NCBI GenBank assembly: GCA_028678905.1
Contig: JAJRCO010000360.1
Coordinates: forward strand, 1-26,145
DNA from: Methanomicrobiales archaeon
GTDB taxonomy: Archaea; Halobacteriota; Methanomicrobia; Methanomicrobiales; JACTUA01
Direction of reading: 5' to 3'
Length of the DNA stretch: 26,145 nt
Shown here: positions 7,252 through 15,214 of the stretch, one piece after another
Layout of the letters: every line of letters starts with the position of its first letter
How positions within the stretch are numbered: position 1 is the first letter of the stretch
Translations under genes and position numbers: made by a program
The notes under the pieces: generated by a model
Seen by the model: the letters and a program-made list of their open reading frames with translations, nothing else
Databases searched by the model: none
What the model was told of the DNA's origin: nothing

Positions 7252-7747
7252 ATCCCGCTCCTGTACAGGATTCTATGGCGGCTCTGAAATCTTTGAGTTT
7301 CTGCAGCTGGAGCGGGATCATCAGATATGGCTTCTCCATTCCTTCGGTGGTGGTGATGGCGAGGTAGAAGACATAATCAAGGAGATCACGCGGGACTGCG
7401 ATCAGGGCGCCCGCAATGAGCGCTTTTCGTCCTGAGGTGATGTCCAGCGCCACCACCACACCTCTGCTTTTCCTTTCTTTAATCGCCTGTGGTATCCAGG
7501 TGCAGGCTTCCCCGAAATCCGCATCTTTCAAAAGAATTTCCGTTATCTGCGGTGAGATCCCATAGGCATCCGAGATAATGGTGAGCCCTTCCTTTATCGC
7601 CGATATCTTTTCAGCGAAGGGTTCTTCGGAACAGATCACGATTTCAGTAGGACGGAAGGCGGTCTCACGGAGTACCGCGTAATAACAATTTAGCAGAGCC
7701 CAGGAGGAACGTCCCAGGAAGGTGATATACGCTTGCTCAGAACTCAT
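7241..7747 (-). CDS. CARF-like (Rossmannoid) protein, putative nucleotide sensor
   Basis: 168 residues with no nuclease or DNA-binding domain. The N-terminal strand and glycine turn (Y-I-T-F-L-G-R-S-S-W-A-L-L-N) and the later V-V-V-A-L-D-I-T-S-G-R-K-A-L (about 97-110) followed by I-A-G-A-L-I-A are the two patterns expected of CARF domains, where a D-x-T-x-G-x-K-type loop contacts cyclic oligoadenylate. The intervening V-I-C-S-E-E-P strand also fits. The call rests on pattern recognition, not a profile search, so a different Rossmann-fold family is possible. It starts inside the end of the nuclease gene (ATG overlaps its TGA), preceded by GAGGGT, and overlaps the PIN gene by 11 bases: a co-translated trio. 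No type III CRISPR gene is present in this window. Confidence 0.6.
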   Translation of the reverse strand: MSSEQAYITFLGRSSWALLNCYYAVLRETAFRPTEIVICSEEPFAEKISAIKEGLTIISDAYGISPQITEILLKDADFGEACTWIPQAIKERKSRGVVVALDITSGRKALIAGALIAVPRDLLDYVFYLAITTTEGMEKPYLMIPLQLQKLKDFRAAIESCTGAGYES

Positions 7748-9284
7748 ATCTCTTACCCTCGTCTACCAGAACCACCTGATCCCACCGTTCCGTAAACCAA
7801 TCCCTCGATTCGGTATGGACGGGGATGATCACCGAAGGATCGATGTGATCGATCATCCACGCCACGTCCTGGCCGGACGCGTGGCCAGAGGCGTGATATC
7901 CCGGATCCATCACCGGTTCGGAAATACCTCTGTCGTTCGTGTACATGGTGAATCCACAGGGTGTGATCCCGAAGAACAGCAACCAGGAATAGAGTCGTCG
8001 GAAATCGATCTCCATTTCTTCGTTGAAGGGTTCACAGGATGAATAAAGATACTTCCCGCCTTCCGGTTTAATGTCCAGCAGATGATTCATATCAAAGAAA
8101 GAAAACGCTATGATGTATCGGTCGGGATCTCGGTGGATATCGGTGTGGGTCACGTAGCGGTCTTTGGCCACCGGCTTTACCCTCTCCTCCTCCCATTTCC
8201 GTTTCCGGTGATCGATGATCTCGTCATACACCCGGAGTCCTCTCCACCGTTCCACTCCATCCACCCGTGAAAGCGCATACAGCATATACAGGTCCCTTGC
8301 TGTCACCACCAGCTCTCGTCCGGACCTGCGGGCGATCTCCTTGAATGCTTCAAGCCGTTCGAAGTTCCGGGCAGAGAAATCGGCGATCATAATCCCCCTG
8401 GTCGTTTCCACTGCCTCCCGGCAGGTCTCCTGCACCGATTCCTCGCTAACCGTGCTTCCACATGCATCTCCCTGCACTCTCGTGCCTTCTATGATCAGGA
8501 TCTCGGCCACCCTCGCCTGCTCCGCGAATTCCCGACTCTTGACTCCATTCTTTCCGTGAAGTCGGAAATCCCCGCTGTAGGCGATCGCACCATCCCCCCG
8601 GATGACAAACCCGCAGGCCCCATAGAGAGAGTGATCCACCTCGTGAGCGGTCACCGAAAACGGGAGCTGCTGTTCCTCGAGAGAACCGCAATGACCTGGA
8701 CCTAATTTTTTTGCATTTTTCCCATCCTGTCCTGGTTTTTTCGACAGAAATTCCTGCAATGAATCGGATGGTTTCTCGGTGCTGAAGAGCGCCCGCCTAG
8801 AATAGGGGCCTGTACAGCTCTCCAGGAAGAGCGGATCGTCGGCACTGGGTTGCCGTTCGGAGAAATATAATACGTCGCTCTCCGTTCCGGACCTTCCCGT
8901 ATCCTGATACCCTTTCAGTATGGCGAAGCTCGTGGGGGAGGCAACGACCGGGATAGAGGCGTCCAGGAGGCCGATGTTCCCGCAATGATCCAGATGTGCG
9001 TGGGAAAGCAACACCCCGGATACAGGAAGAGGAGGTATATCGAGCCCGCAATCGGCCGTAAGAAGGTCCTGACGATAGATGTTCAGGCGTGGAATCAGAC
9101 CGAGGTGTAGAAGGTCGTGGAGTCCCCTGGTGGGCCGGGTGTTCAGAAATTCCTCGTAATACTGCGAATACTTCCCAAAATTTTTCCCGAAATCGAGGAA
9201 AATGCCCCCTTTTTCATTATCCAGGTATATTTTGTTTCCGCCGATACAGGAAGCCCCATCAAACACCGTAACGCCCAGCGACAT
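7737..9284 (-). CDS. Metallo-beta-lactamase/beta-CASP nuclease, RNase J-like
   Basis: 515 residues from ATG 9284 (AAGGTG just upstream; a GTG two codons earlier is less likely). Metal-binding motifs are H-A-H-L-D-H (about 95-100), D-H-S at about 217-219 and S-G-D-F-R-L-H-G with Asp239. Beta-CASP elements are I-I-E-G-T-R (Glu266), Y-H-A-S-G-H-A-S (His468) and I-I-P-V-H-T-E (His490). This arrangement is that of RNase J and related RNA exo/endonucleases; no KH domains precede it, unlike archaeal CPSF1-type enzymes. Compared with typical RNase J it is longer, with a polar insertion near 148-210 (K-K-P-G-Q-D-G-K). It is the first gene of the operon with the CARF-like and PIN genes. Housekeeping RNase J is an alternative reading. 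Confidence 0.85.
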   Translation of the reverse strand: MSLGVTVFDGASCIGGNKIYLDNEKGGIFLDFGKNFGKYSQYYEEFLNTRPTRGLHDLLHLGLIPRLNIYRQDLLTADCGLDIPPLPVSGVLLSHAHLDHCGNIGLLDASIPVVASPTSFAILKGYQDTGRSGTESDVLYFSERQPSADDPLFLESCTGPYSRRALFSTEKPSDSLQEFLSKKPGQDGKNAKKLGPGHCGSLEEQQLPFSVTAHEVDHSLYGACGFVIRGDGAIAYSGDFRLHGKNGVKSREFAEQARVAEILIIEGTRVQGDACGSTVSEESVQETCREAVETTRGIMIADFSARNFERLEAFKEIARRSGRELVVTARDLYMLYALSRVDGVERWRGLRVYDEIIDHRKRKWEEERVKPVAKDRYVTHTDIHRDPDRYIIAFSFFDMNHLLDIKPEGGKYLYSSCEPFNEEMEIDFRRLYSWLLFFGITPCGFTMYTNDRGISEPVMDPGYHASGHASGQDVAWMIDHIDPSVIIPVHTESRDWFTERWDQVVLVDEGKRYEF

Positions 9285-9463
9285 GCACACACCTTGTGAG
9301 TGCCTCGTCGCTGATCATCGAAAAAGGTTTGGGATTTGTTCCCGAGAATGATCCGCGGTACTCCGAATAGATAGAACCGGGTGATACTTCAAATTTTGGT
9401 CGATACCCCGATCGATCATCCGATCCACCGTTTCTCTGATCGCTCCGTCATCATCTTCATATT

Positions 9464-10696
9464 GTGACAACTCCTTACCAGCTGAAGAAGGATCATACGT
9501 TTTTTCGGATGTGCCACATGGCGGCCACGGGGACAGTTTCGGGAGTATATCGCCGGTCGCTCGGCCTTTTCGAACTGGTAGCCCTGGGGATAGGCGGCAC
9601 CGTGGGATCCGGAATCTTCGTGGTTCCTGGCCTCGCCGCTGCGGTCGCGGGCTCATCCTCCATCTGGATCTGGGTCCTGGTCGCATTCTCTGCAACCTGC
9701 ACCCTCCTCTGCCTGAGGTGGACAACCTCCCGGTTTCCTGGTACAGGGGCTTTTTACTCCATTTTTCGACCCCTGTTTGGCAAAAAGGCCGCTACCATCC
9801 TTGTAATCGTCTATCTTATATCCACTATATTCGGCATCTCTACTATTGCCGCCGGACTGGGTCAATACCTGTTCTATCTGGGTCTTTCCCATCTTCTCAT
9901 CGTAGAGGTGCTGCTGATCACCTGTTTCTGCATGCTGAATATACGCGGAATTTATCTTTCTGGGATAACTGAAAATATCCTGACTGTATTGAAGATCATT
10001 CCTTTATTTATCATCACAATCCTCCTCATCCCCCGAATTTCCCCATCAAACCTCCTTCCTTTCCCATCGCTAGGGCCTCGGACATTCATTCAGGGAATCT
10101 TGTTGATCTACTGGCCGTTTACGGGTTTTGAGATCAGCGCGATCCCCGCGGATGAGATTGCAGATAAACGCATGATCGGCAGATCACTGGTTATTGTCAT
10201 GGCCATCGTCATAGGTCTCTACCTCTCCCTCAATCTCTCCCTGCTCGGCGCACTGGGTAGCACGGTGCTTGCACAGTCTCCGGCTCCTCTTGCCACCGCG
10301 GCGGAGTTGTTACTGCCCATGGGTGGAACCTTCGTTGCGATGATCGGCGTAATCGCTATGATTTCCGCGCTCAACGCATACCTGGTAGGTGGATCGCGGG
10401 TGTTGCAGAATCTTGCCGAGGAACATGCAGTGTCGCCTCTCAGAAGCCTGAACCACCGGGGAGCACCCCAAATCGCTCTAATCATCTGTTCGGTCTTCAG
10501 CGCTGGCCTCCTCCTCGTAAGCAACCATTTCGGGGAACTTGCAGCCATTTCCGTAATCACCACGCTCATCCCATACCTGTTTATCGGTGCAGCTGCCTTT
10601 TTGTTGTTTCCGTACAAGCGTTTTAGAATTGTCTCCTTCTTCAGCGTGGGGATGACTGCGGTGATTCTCATGCTCTCATTAATTCCTCTGTCCTGA
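9464..10696 (+). CDS. APC-superfamily amino acid permease
   Basis: About 395-410 residues, an integral membrane transporter. The N-terminal motif L-V-A-L-G-I-G-G-T-V-G-S-G-I-F-V is the unwound TM1 substrate-binding region typical of amino acid-polyamine-organocation permeases. About eleven to twelve hydrophobic segments follow, with the TM6-region Y-W-P-F-T-G-F-E around residue 215. Substrate is probably an amino acid, not assignable further. The frame opens with GTG 9464, but GAAGGATC lies downstream of that, and ATG 9509 or 9518 place the start nearer the conserved region, so the start is unsure. It is divergent from the nuclease operon, with about 180 bases between. Confidence 0.87.
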   Translation: MTTPYQLKKDHTFFRMCHMAATGTVSGVYRRSLGLFELVALGIGGTVGSGIFVVPGLAAAVAGSSSIWIWVLVAFSATCTLLCLRWTTSRFPGTGAFYSIFRPLFGKKAATILVIVYLISTIFGISTIAAGLGQYLFYLGLSHLLIVEVLLITCFCMLNIRGIYLSGITENILTVLKIIPLFIITILLIPRISPSNLLPFPSLGPRTFIQGILLIYWPFTGFEISAIPADEIADKRMIGRSLVIVMAIVIGLYLSLNLSLLGALGSTVLAQSPAPLATAAELLLPMGGTFVAMIGVIAMISALNAYLVGGSRVLQNLAEEHAVSPLRSLNHRGAPQIALIICSVFSAGLLLVSNHFGELAAISVITTLIPYLFIGAAAFLLFPYKRFRIVSFFSVGMTAVILMLSLIPLS

Positions 10697-10839
10697 TGGG
10701 ACGAGGGTCTGCGGATGACACGGCGTACCAGGCACCGGCCGGAGAGGAGACTTCATAGACCGGGGACTTTCGAAGTTTGTCAGATGATTCGCTGGATCAA
10801 CGGAATATCTCTATTAACTCCCCCGTACCACGGATTGAT

Positions 10840-11232
10840 ATGAGACCGGGATTAATTGTTCTTCTCATTCTGGTTCTATCCACCGTATTTCTCGCTGGAT
10901 GCTCCACTCCGTCTTATTCGGCCCCACCTCCTGCACAGACCTCTTCCAACTCCCCTGTTACGGCGGTGATAGCAGGCACGGATGATGAATGGTCCTTTTC
11001 TATGGGCTGTTATGCGGTGGTGACCGGGTACGCCTATAACACCGGATCCGAAGGGGCAGATAATGAGGTAATATATCTGACTCTCGTCTACCTGGACGGA
11101 ACGATCCGGGATACAGCTCCGGTCTATCTCGGTTCAATAGGCCCTCGGGAGTCAAGAAATTTCCGTGTAATCCTCGACACGGAATGCGGTGAGAACTATA
11201 CTATTCAGGCCATCAGCACACCTGGCGCTTAA
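10840..11232 (+). CDS. Small lipoprotein, FxLyD-like domain
   Basis: 130 residues from ATG 10840; an open frame reaches back to 10777, but a signal peptide begins only here. A hydrophobic stretch (residues 5-17) leads to lipobox V-F-L-A-G-C with Cys21. A Ser/Pro-rich linker follows, then a beta-rich domain (about 48-130) with V-V-T-G-Y-A-Y-N-T-G-S and V-Y-L-G-S-I-G-P-R-E-S-R-N-F-R, the layout of FxLyD domains found in archaeal and bacterial surface lipoproteins. Such domains are thought to serve adhesion or assembly; no specific role can be given. A clear terminator-like hairpin follows. Confidence 0.7.
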   Translation: MRPGLIVLLILVLSTVFLAGCSTPSYSAPPPAQTSSNSPVTAVIAGTDDEWSFSMGCYAVVTGYAYNTGSEGADNEVIYLTLVYLDGTIRDTAPVYLGSIGPRESRNFRVILDTECGENYTIQAISTPGA

Positions 11233-11240
11233 GAATGTCG

Positions 11241-11263
11241 AAAAAACAAGCATGTTTTTTTTT
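11241..11263 (+). terminator. Hairpin with T9 tail after the lipoprotein gene
   Basis: AAAAAACA (11241-11248) pairs exactly with TGTTTTTT (11253-11260) around loop AGCA, and the T tract runs to 11263. It sits eight bases after the stop of the lipoprotein gene and before the TATA box of the next gene. Confidence 0.65.
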
Positions 11264-11277
11264 ACCGTCCCATGAAG

Positions 11278-11285
11278 TTAAAATA
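11278..11285 (+). promoter_or_regulatory. TATA-like box for the cardiolipin synthase gene
   Basis: TTAAAATA lies 40-33 bases before ATG 11318, between the preceding terminator and the gene. Expected start near 11307. Confidence 0.45.
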
Positions 11286-11317
11286 GTCTCGCGACAAAGA
11301 CCCTAAAGAGATGATTC

Positions 11318-12754
11318 ATGGATCTGCTCTCGCTGCTTCCGCTGCTATCTACCGCGGTTCTGATCCTGAATTTCTTCTTTGTATTTGCTATCCTGTTCCT
11401 GGAAAGGGGGGATCCTACCCGCGCTCTTATCTGGATCATGGTTCTTCTGCTTCTCCCGGGATTGGGTGCCCCACTGTACATATTTCTCCACCAGAACAAT
11501 CGGCGACAGACCAAGAAATTTGCCCTGAAAGGGAGAATCGATGCGAAACTGCGGGCACTCCACCTGAGGAGATTATGTCCGACTGGAAAGCAGAACTGTC
11601 CCGAAGCAGAATCTCTTAACCAGTTCCAGGGACTTGCGAATATGGTTGCAAAAGAAAACCCCGATTCGGTGGCAACACCCGGAAATATGGTCCACATATT
11701 TACTGACGGTCAGGATCTTTTCAGCTCCCTGAAAAAGGATCTACAGAACGCCCATAATCACATTCATTTCGAATTCTATCAGGTGATAAACGATCCACTC
11801 GGTCAGGAGATACTGCAGGTTCTTGCCGGTAAAGCAAAAGAAGGGTTGCAGGTGCGGGTTCTCCTGGATGCGTGGGGATCGAGGGGAATGGGTTCTCTGA
11901 TTCCGCTGCTTCGGGAAAGCGGTGTCCATCTGGTGTTCTTCTATCCGGGCATTTACCACTACAACTACCGCAACCATCGTAAGATTGTGGTAATCGATGG
12001 AAAAATCGGATACTGCGGCGGATATAACATCGGGGAGCAGTATATCGGGAAAGGCCCCCTGGGCTTCTGGCGGGACACCGCCCTGCGCATTGTCGGCCCC
12101 GAGGTGTATGAACTTCAGGTCCGCTTTATCCAGGACTGGGATTACTCCACCTCAAACCAGGTACCTTTCGACGTCGCCTATTTCCCCGAACCCAACCTGA
12201 CCGGCGATACCATCGCACAGGAGGTCTCCTCCGGCCCGGACACTCCCCGAGAACGAATTAAGGAATCCTATCTGAAGATGATCTCTCTGGCCAGGGAGTC
12301 CTGTTATATCCAGACACCGTACTTCGTACCGGATCCGAGCCTAAAAGAGATCCTAGCTATCGCCGCCACTTCGGGAGTGGATGTCCGCCTGATGATTCCG
12401 GACAAACCCGACCATCCCTTCGTCTACTGGGCAACGCTTTCCTTCTGTGCCGATCTCCTGGAGACGGGTGTGCGAACATACGTCTATGAACAAGGATTTC
12501 TTCATGCGAAAATGATCGTGGTCGATGGCAAGGTGGCATCGGTGGGAAGTGCAAATTTTGATATCCGTTCATTCCGATTGAATTTTGAGACCAATCTGAT
12601 TGTCTACGATCAACGCCTTGCAGCGGAGATGAAAGCGAGCTTTCTCCAGGATCTCTCCCTCTGTACCGAACTCACTCCGGAGAGATACCGCGGCCGCGGG
12701 TTGATGGTACGCCTCAAGGAACCGTTTGCTCGACTCCTATTTCCCCTAATCTGA
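11318..12754 (+). CDS. cls: Cardiolipin synthase (phospholipase D family)
   Basis: 478 residues. Two N-terminal membrane helices (about 7-27 and 38-58) anchor the protein, with the conserved E-R-G-D-P-T-R-A-L-I-W between them. Two HKD phospholipase D motifs follow: N-H-R-K-I-V-V-I-D-G (His220, Lys222, Asp227) and L-H-A-K-M-I-V-V-D-G (His396, Lys398, Asp403). Length and layout are those of bacterial-type ClsA. Established work on a methanogen homologue (Methanospirillum) shows that such enzymes join archaeal phospholipids into glycerol archaeal cardiolipins, so an archaeal ether-lipid substrate is likely here. Its last nine bases overlap the convergent PHP gene. Confidence 0.92.
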   Translation: MDLLSLLPLLSTAVLILNFFFVFAILFLERGDPTRALIWIMVLLLLPGLGAPLYIFLHQNNRRQTKKFALKGRIDAKLRALHLRRLCPTGKQNCPEAESLNQFQGLANMVAKENPDSVATPGNMVHIFTDGQDLFSSLKKDLQNAHNHIHFEFYQVINDPLGQEILQVLAGKAKEGLQVRVLLDAWGSRGMGSLIPLLRESGVHLVFFYPGIYHYNYRNHRKIVVIDGKIGYCGGYNIGEQYIGKGPLGFWRDTALRIVGPEVYELQVRFIQDWDYSTSNQVPFDVAYFPEPNLTGDTIAQEVSSGPDTPRERIKESYLKMISLARESCYIQTPYFVPDPSLKEILAIAATSGVDVRLMIPDKPDHPFVYWATLSFCADLLETGVRTYVYEQGFLHAKMIVVDGKVASVGSANFDIRSFRLNFETNLIVYDQRLAAEMKASFLQDLSLCTELTPERYRGRGLMVRLKEPFARLLFPLI

Positions 12755-13657
12755 ATCTGTGACGTTATTTCCTGCGATTTCCTGTACGGGATGAATCCGG
12801 TCCTCAACGAACCTTCGAACTCGGGGAGCATTCTGGCGGTAATGTGTCGCCAGGGAAGGTACAGTGTAACGAAGATGTTTCGTCAGAGCCATCATGCTCA
12901 TGACACTGTTGTCAACCATGTTCCTTTCCATCCCAACTACAAAGCCGCGATCGTGGACTATATCGTCGAGTAAGTCTTCTATGCTCTCTGAAGTGGCGCA
13001 TGTGAGGACGCCCCCCAGATCCCGGAGCAGATGACCGTCTGACCCCCCTATCATGCCCCGATTGTACATTAAGGCGAGTTTTACCGCTTTTGCATTATTC
13101 AATCGCGTCATACCCCCGCAAATCACCTCAATGACCTCAATGCGGGAGAACACCTCCTTATCCAGGTATTCCTTCTCCACGCACTTGGCCACCCCCCGGT
13201 TCAGAACCAGGTACCCATAGGGGTGTGCCGCCGCCCGGATACAATTAAAGTTATCGGTGGCCTCAAGGAGATCCATAGTTGATAGCATGGTAGCCATGAA
13301 CGGACTGGGTCCCTTCTTATCTTCAAGAACCTGCCGATAAAATTCTTCCAGCTCATCAGAAGCATAGAAGAAAAGAAGGATGTGGGGTCCGTCAGAGGTG
13401 CTCACCTCTATCCCAGGTACAATCCATGTTTCCTCCCCGGCGATACGCTCTGCTTCCAGCACTCCGCCGATGTGGTTGTGATCGGTGATAGCTACGCCGA
13501 TCCGCTTCTTTCTCGCCAAGCCGACTGCTGCCCGTACTGTTGTATGAGAATCGGAGTAGTTGGTATGGAAGTGCATGTCTACCGCTCGATAGCCCAGGGC
13601 AGCAAGTTCGTCCGGGGCCGGTCTATCGAACCAGACTCTGGCTTTCCCTCTGTTCAT
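12746..13657 (-). CDS. PHP-domain metal-dependent phosphoesterase
   Basis: 303 residues from ATG 13657, preceded by AGGTGAGG at normal spacing; an upstream ATG at 13729 lacks one. PHP metal motifs are present in order: D-M-H-F-H-T-N-Y-S-D (His29, His31, Asp36), T-D-H-N-H (about 56-60), G-I-E-V-S-T, A-A-H-P-Y-G and G-G-S-D-G-H. This is the stand-alone TrpH/YciV-like type, which hydrolyses phosphate esters; known relatives act on nucleotide 3',5'-bisphosphates or short RNA 5' ends, but no substrate can be assigned. The C-terminal 80 residues are helical and lack motifs. It lies downstream of the radical SAM gene on the same strand, separated by about 190 bases, so it is probably transcribed separately. 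Confidence 0.85.
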   Translation of the reverse strand: MNRGKARVWFDRPAPDELAALGYRAVDMHFHTNYSDSHTTVRAAVGLARKKRIGVAITDHNHIGGVLEAERIAGEETWIVPGIEVSTSDGPHILLFFYASDELEEFYRQVLEDKKGPSPFMATMLSTMDLLEATDNFNCIRAAAHPYGYLVLNRGVAKCVEKEYLDKEVFSRIEVIEVICGGMTRLNNAKAVKLALMYNRGMIGGSDGHLLRDLGGVLTCATSESIEDLLDDIVHDRGFVVGMERNMVDNSVMSMMALTKHLRYTVPSLATHYRQNAPRVRRFVEDRIHPVQEIAGNNVTDSD

Positions 13658-13849
13658 GCGCCCCTCACCTGGTGTGGGCGTCCAGTTCGGGATTTCTTCT
13701 CCGGCATCTGTACTACTCCGGTTGTCCATATGGCCTGAATAGTGCTTCCTTGGTACCAGTGTTCTTGGCCACTACGACGAAGGAACTTTATCTGGTTTCC
13801 CCCGAATTTTCCCATGAGCCATACTTATTCCTTTCCTCCGCAACCGGAG

Positions 13850-15214
13850 TCATTTTCTCTTCATCTGCGGTTTGCAAGAATCCTCTGGACCGGGGTTGGG
13901 GGCTATCCCCCCCACAGCTTGGGCTTCTTTCTGCTGCCGGAAATGTTCCAGGGTCGAGGCGATGCGCTCCCGCAGCCAGGACTCATCAAACTCCGTTCGA
14001 TACAGAAAAGAGATCTCACCTGCAACCTCCCAGTCCCGAGATTCCACCTCCGCGACCCGCTCAAAGAGAAGTGAACCGGGCAGGGGATACGGAATATTCA
14101 GGGAAATTTCCTGCAGCGGCAAGGAGAGGGCATGGGCGAAGGTCTGTTCGATGGATGTGACGCTCTCCCCCGGGTACCCCACCAGAAAAAATCCGGAGAC
14201 GGAGATACCGGCATCATGGAACAGATGCACCGCCTTTTCCCCTTCCGCAACGGTAGTCCGTTTTCCCATCAGGCGGAGGGTCTCGTCGCTGCCGGATTCA
14301 AGGCCCAAGAAGACCCCCACACAACCAGCCTCCCGCATAAGTGCAATCAGGTCGGAATCCAGCCGATCAACTCGTGAGAGGCAGATCCAGGTGAGAGGCT
14401 GCTGCTGCGAGATCATTTCTTCGCAGAACGTACGGAGGTAGGAGAGGTCCAGCGTGAATGAATCGTCGGCGATCCAGAGACGGTTGTACCCAAGACGATC
14501 AATCTCCTCTATCTCCCGAAATACCCGATCAAGGGGCGGTTTCCGATAAAGAGATCCCCAGACTGGCTTCGAGCAGAAATCACAGGTGAAGGGACACCCC
14601 CGGGTAATAAAAATGCTCGTCATCTTACATCCCGCATGTTCCATCCAGAACTGCTGGTACCTCTTATGATCGATATCTCCCCGGTCCGACAGGGGAAGCG
14701 AATCCAGGATGGAAGCGGGATGATGAACAATCGGTTGGCTGATCAAGGTGTCCCGATCCCTGTAATAGATACCGGGGTACCTGGTCAAATCCAGATGGTC
14801 CAAGTCATCGCCTCCCTGGAGGTAATCGCGGCAGAACCGTGGGAACGTAAGGTCGCTCTCACCGCGGAATATTACGTCGAATAGAGGAATAAATCGGTCC
14901 GGGTATACCGTCGGAAGAGGCCCACCTGCGACAAATAGGGTGTCCACCAGACGCACGCGGAGTGCCTGCACCAGATCATATGCATTTCTGGTCAGAGTGA
15001 CCATCACATACATCCCTATAATTGTGGGCCTTGTGGTCGCGATCCGTTCGACTGCTTGAGGAAAAGAAAGAAAGGTGCAGTCACAGGTCTGCACCGAAAC
15101 ACCCTCCGCTTTCAGCTGACCGGCGAGAGCTAGCAAACCTAGGGGCGGAAACAGTTTCTGCACTGGGTCACGGTGCCGGAAATAGGGGTACACCAGCATA
15201 ACCGGCCCGGTCAT
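13850..15214 (-). CDS. B12-binding-type radical SAM enzyme
   Basis: 454 residues from ATG 15214, whose TGA-overlapping start (ATGA) couples it to the upstream gene; GAGGGGGG precedes it. The N-terminal 160 residues form a cobalamin-binding-like Rossmann domain (F-P-P-L-G-L-L-A-L-A-G, V-A-G-G-P-L-P-T-V-Y-P), but without the D-x-H-x-x-G motif. The radical SAM core begins at R-G-C-P-F-T-C-D-F-C (Cys207, Cys211, Cys214) binding the 4Fe-4S cluster, with G-L-E-S-G-S-D-E-T-L and G-Y-P-G-E further on. Members of this class methylate unactivated carbons or rearrange lipids, cofactors and antibiotics. The substrate here is unknown; the paired unknown gene is the best clue. Confidence 0.9.
   Translation of the reverse strand: MTGPVMLVYPYFRHRDPVQKLFPPLGLLALAGQLKAEGVSVQTCDCTFLSFPQAVERIATTRPTIIGMYVMVTLTRNAYDLVQALRVRLVDTLFVAGGPLPTVYPDRFIPLFDVIFRGESDLTFPRFCRDYLQGGDDLDHLDLTRYPGIYYRDRDTLISQPIVHHPASILDSLPLSDRGDIDHKRYQQFWMEHAGCKMTSIFITRGCPFTCDFCSKPVWGSLYRKPPLDRVFREIEEIDRLGYNRLWIADDSFTLDLSYLRTFCEEMISQQQPLTWICLSRVDRLDSDLIALMREAGCVGVFLGLESGSDETLRLMGKRTTVAEGEKAVHLFHDAGISVSGFFLVGYPGESVTSIEQTFAHALSLPLQEISLNIPYPLPGSLLFERVAEVESRDWEVAGEISFLYRTEFDESWLRERIASTLEHFRQQKEAQAVGGIAPNPGPEDSCKPQMKRK

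Noticed and set aside
6241..7747. VapBC-type toxin-antitoxin pair
   Set aside because: The upstream protein is too large and Rossmann-like to be a VapB antitoxin, with no ribbon-helix-helix or AbrB pattern, and the PIN protein is more than twice toxin size.
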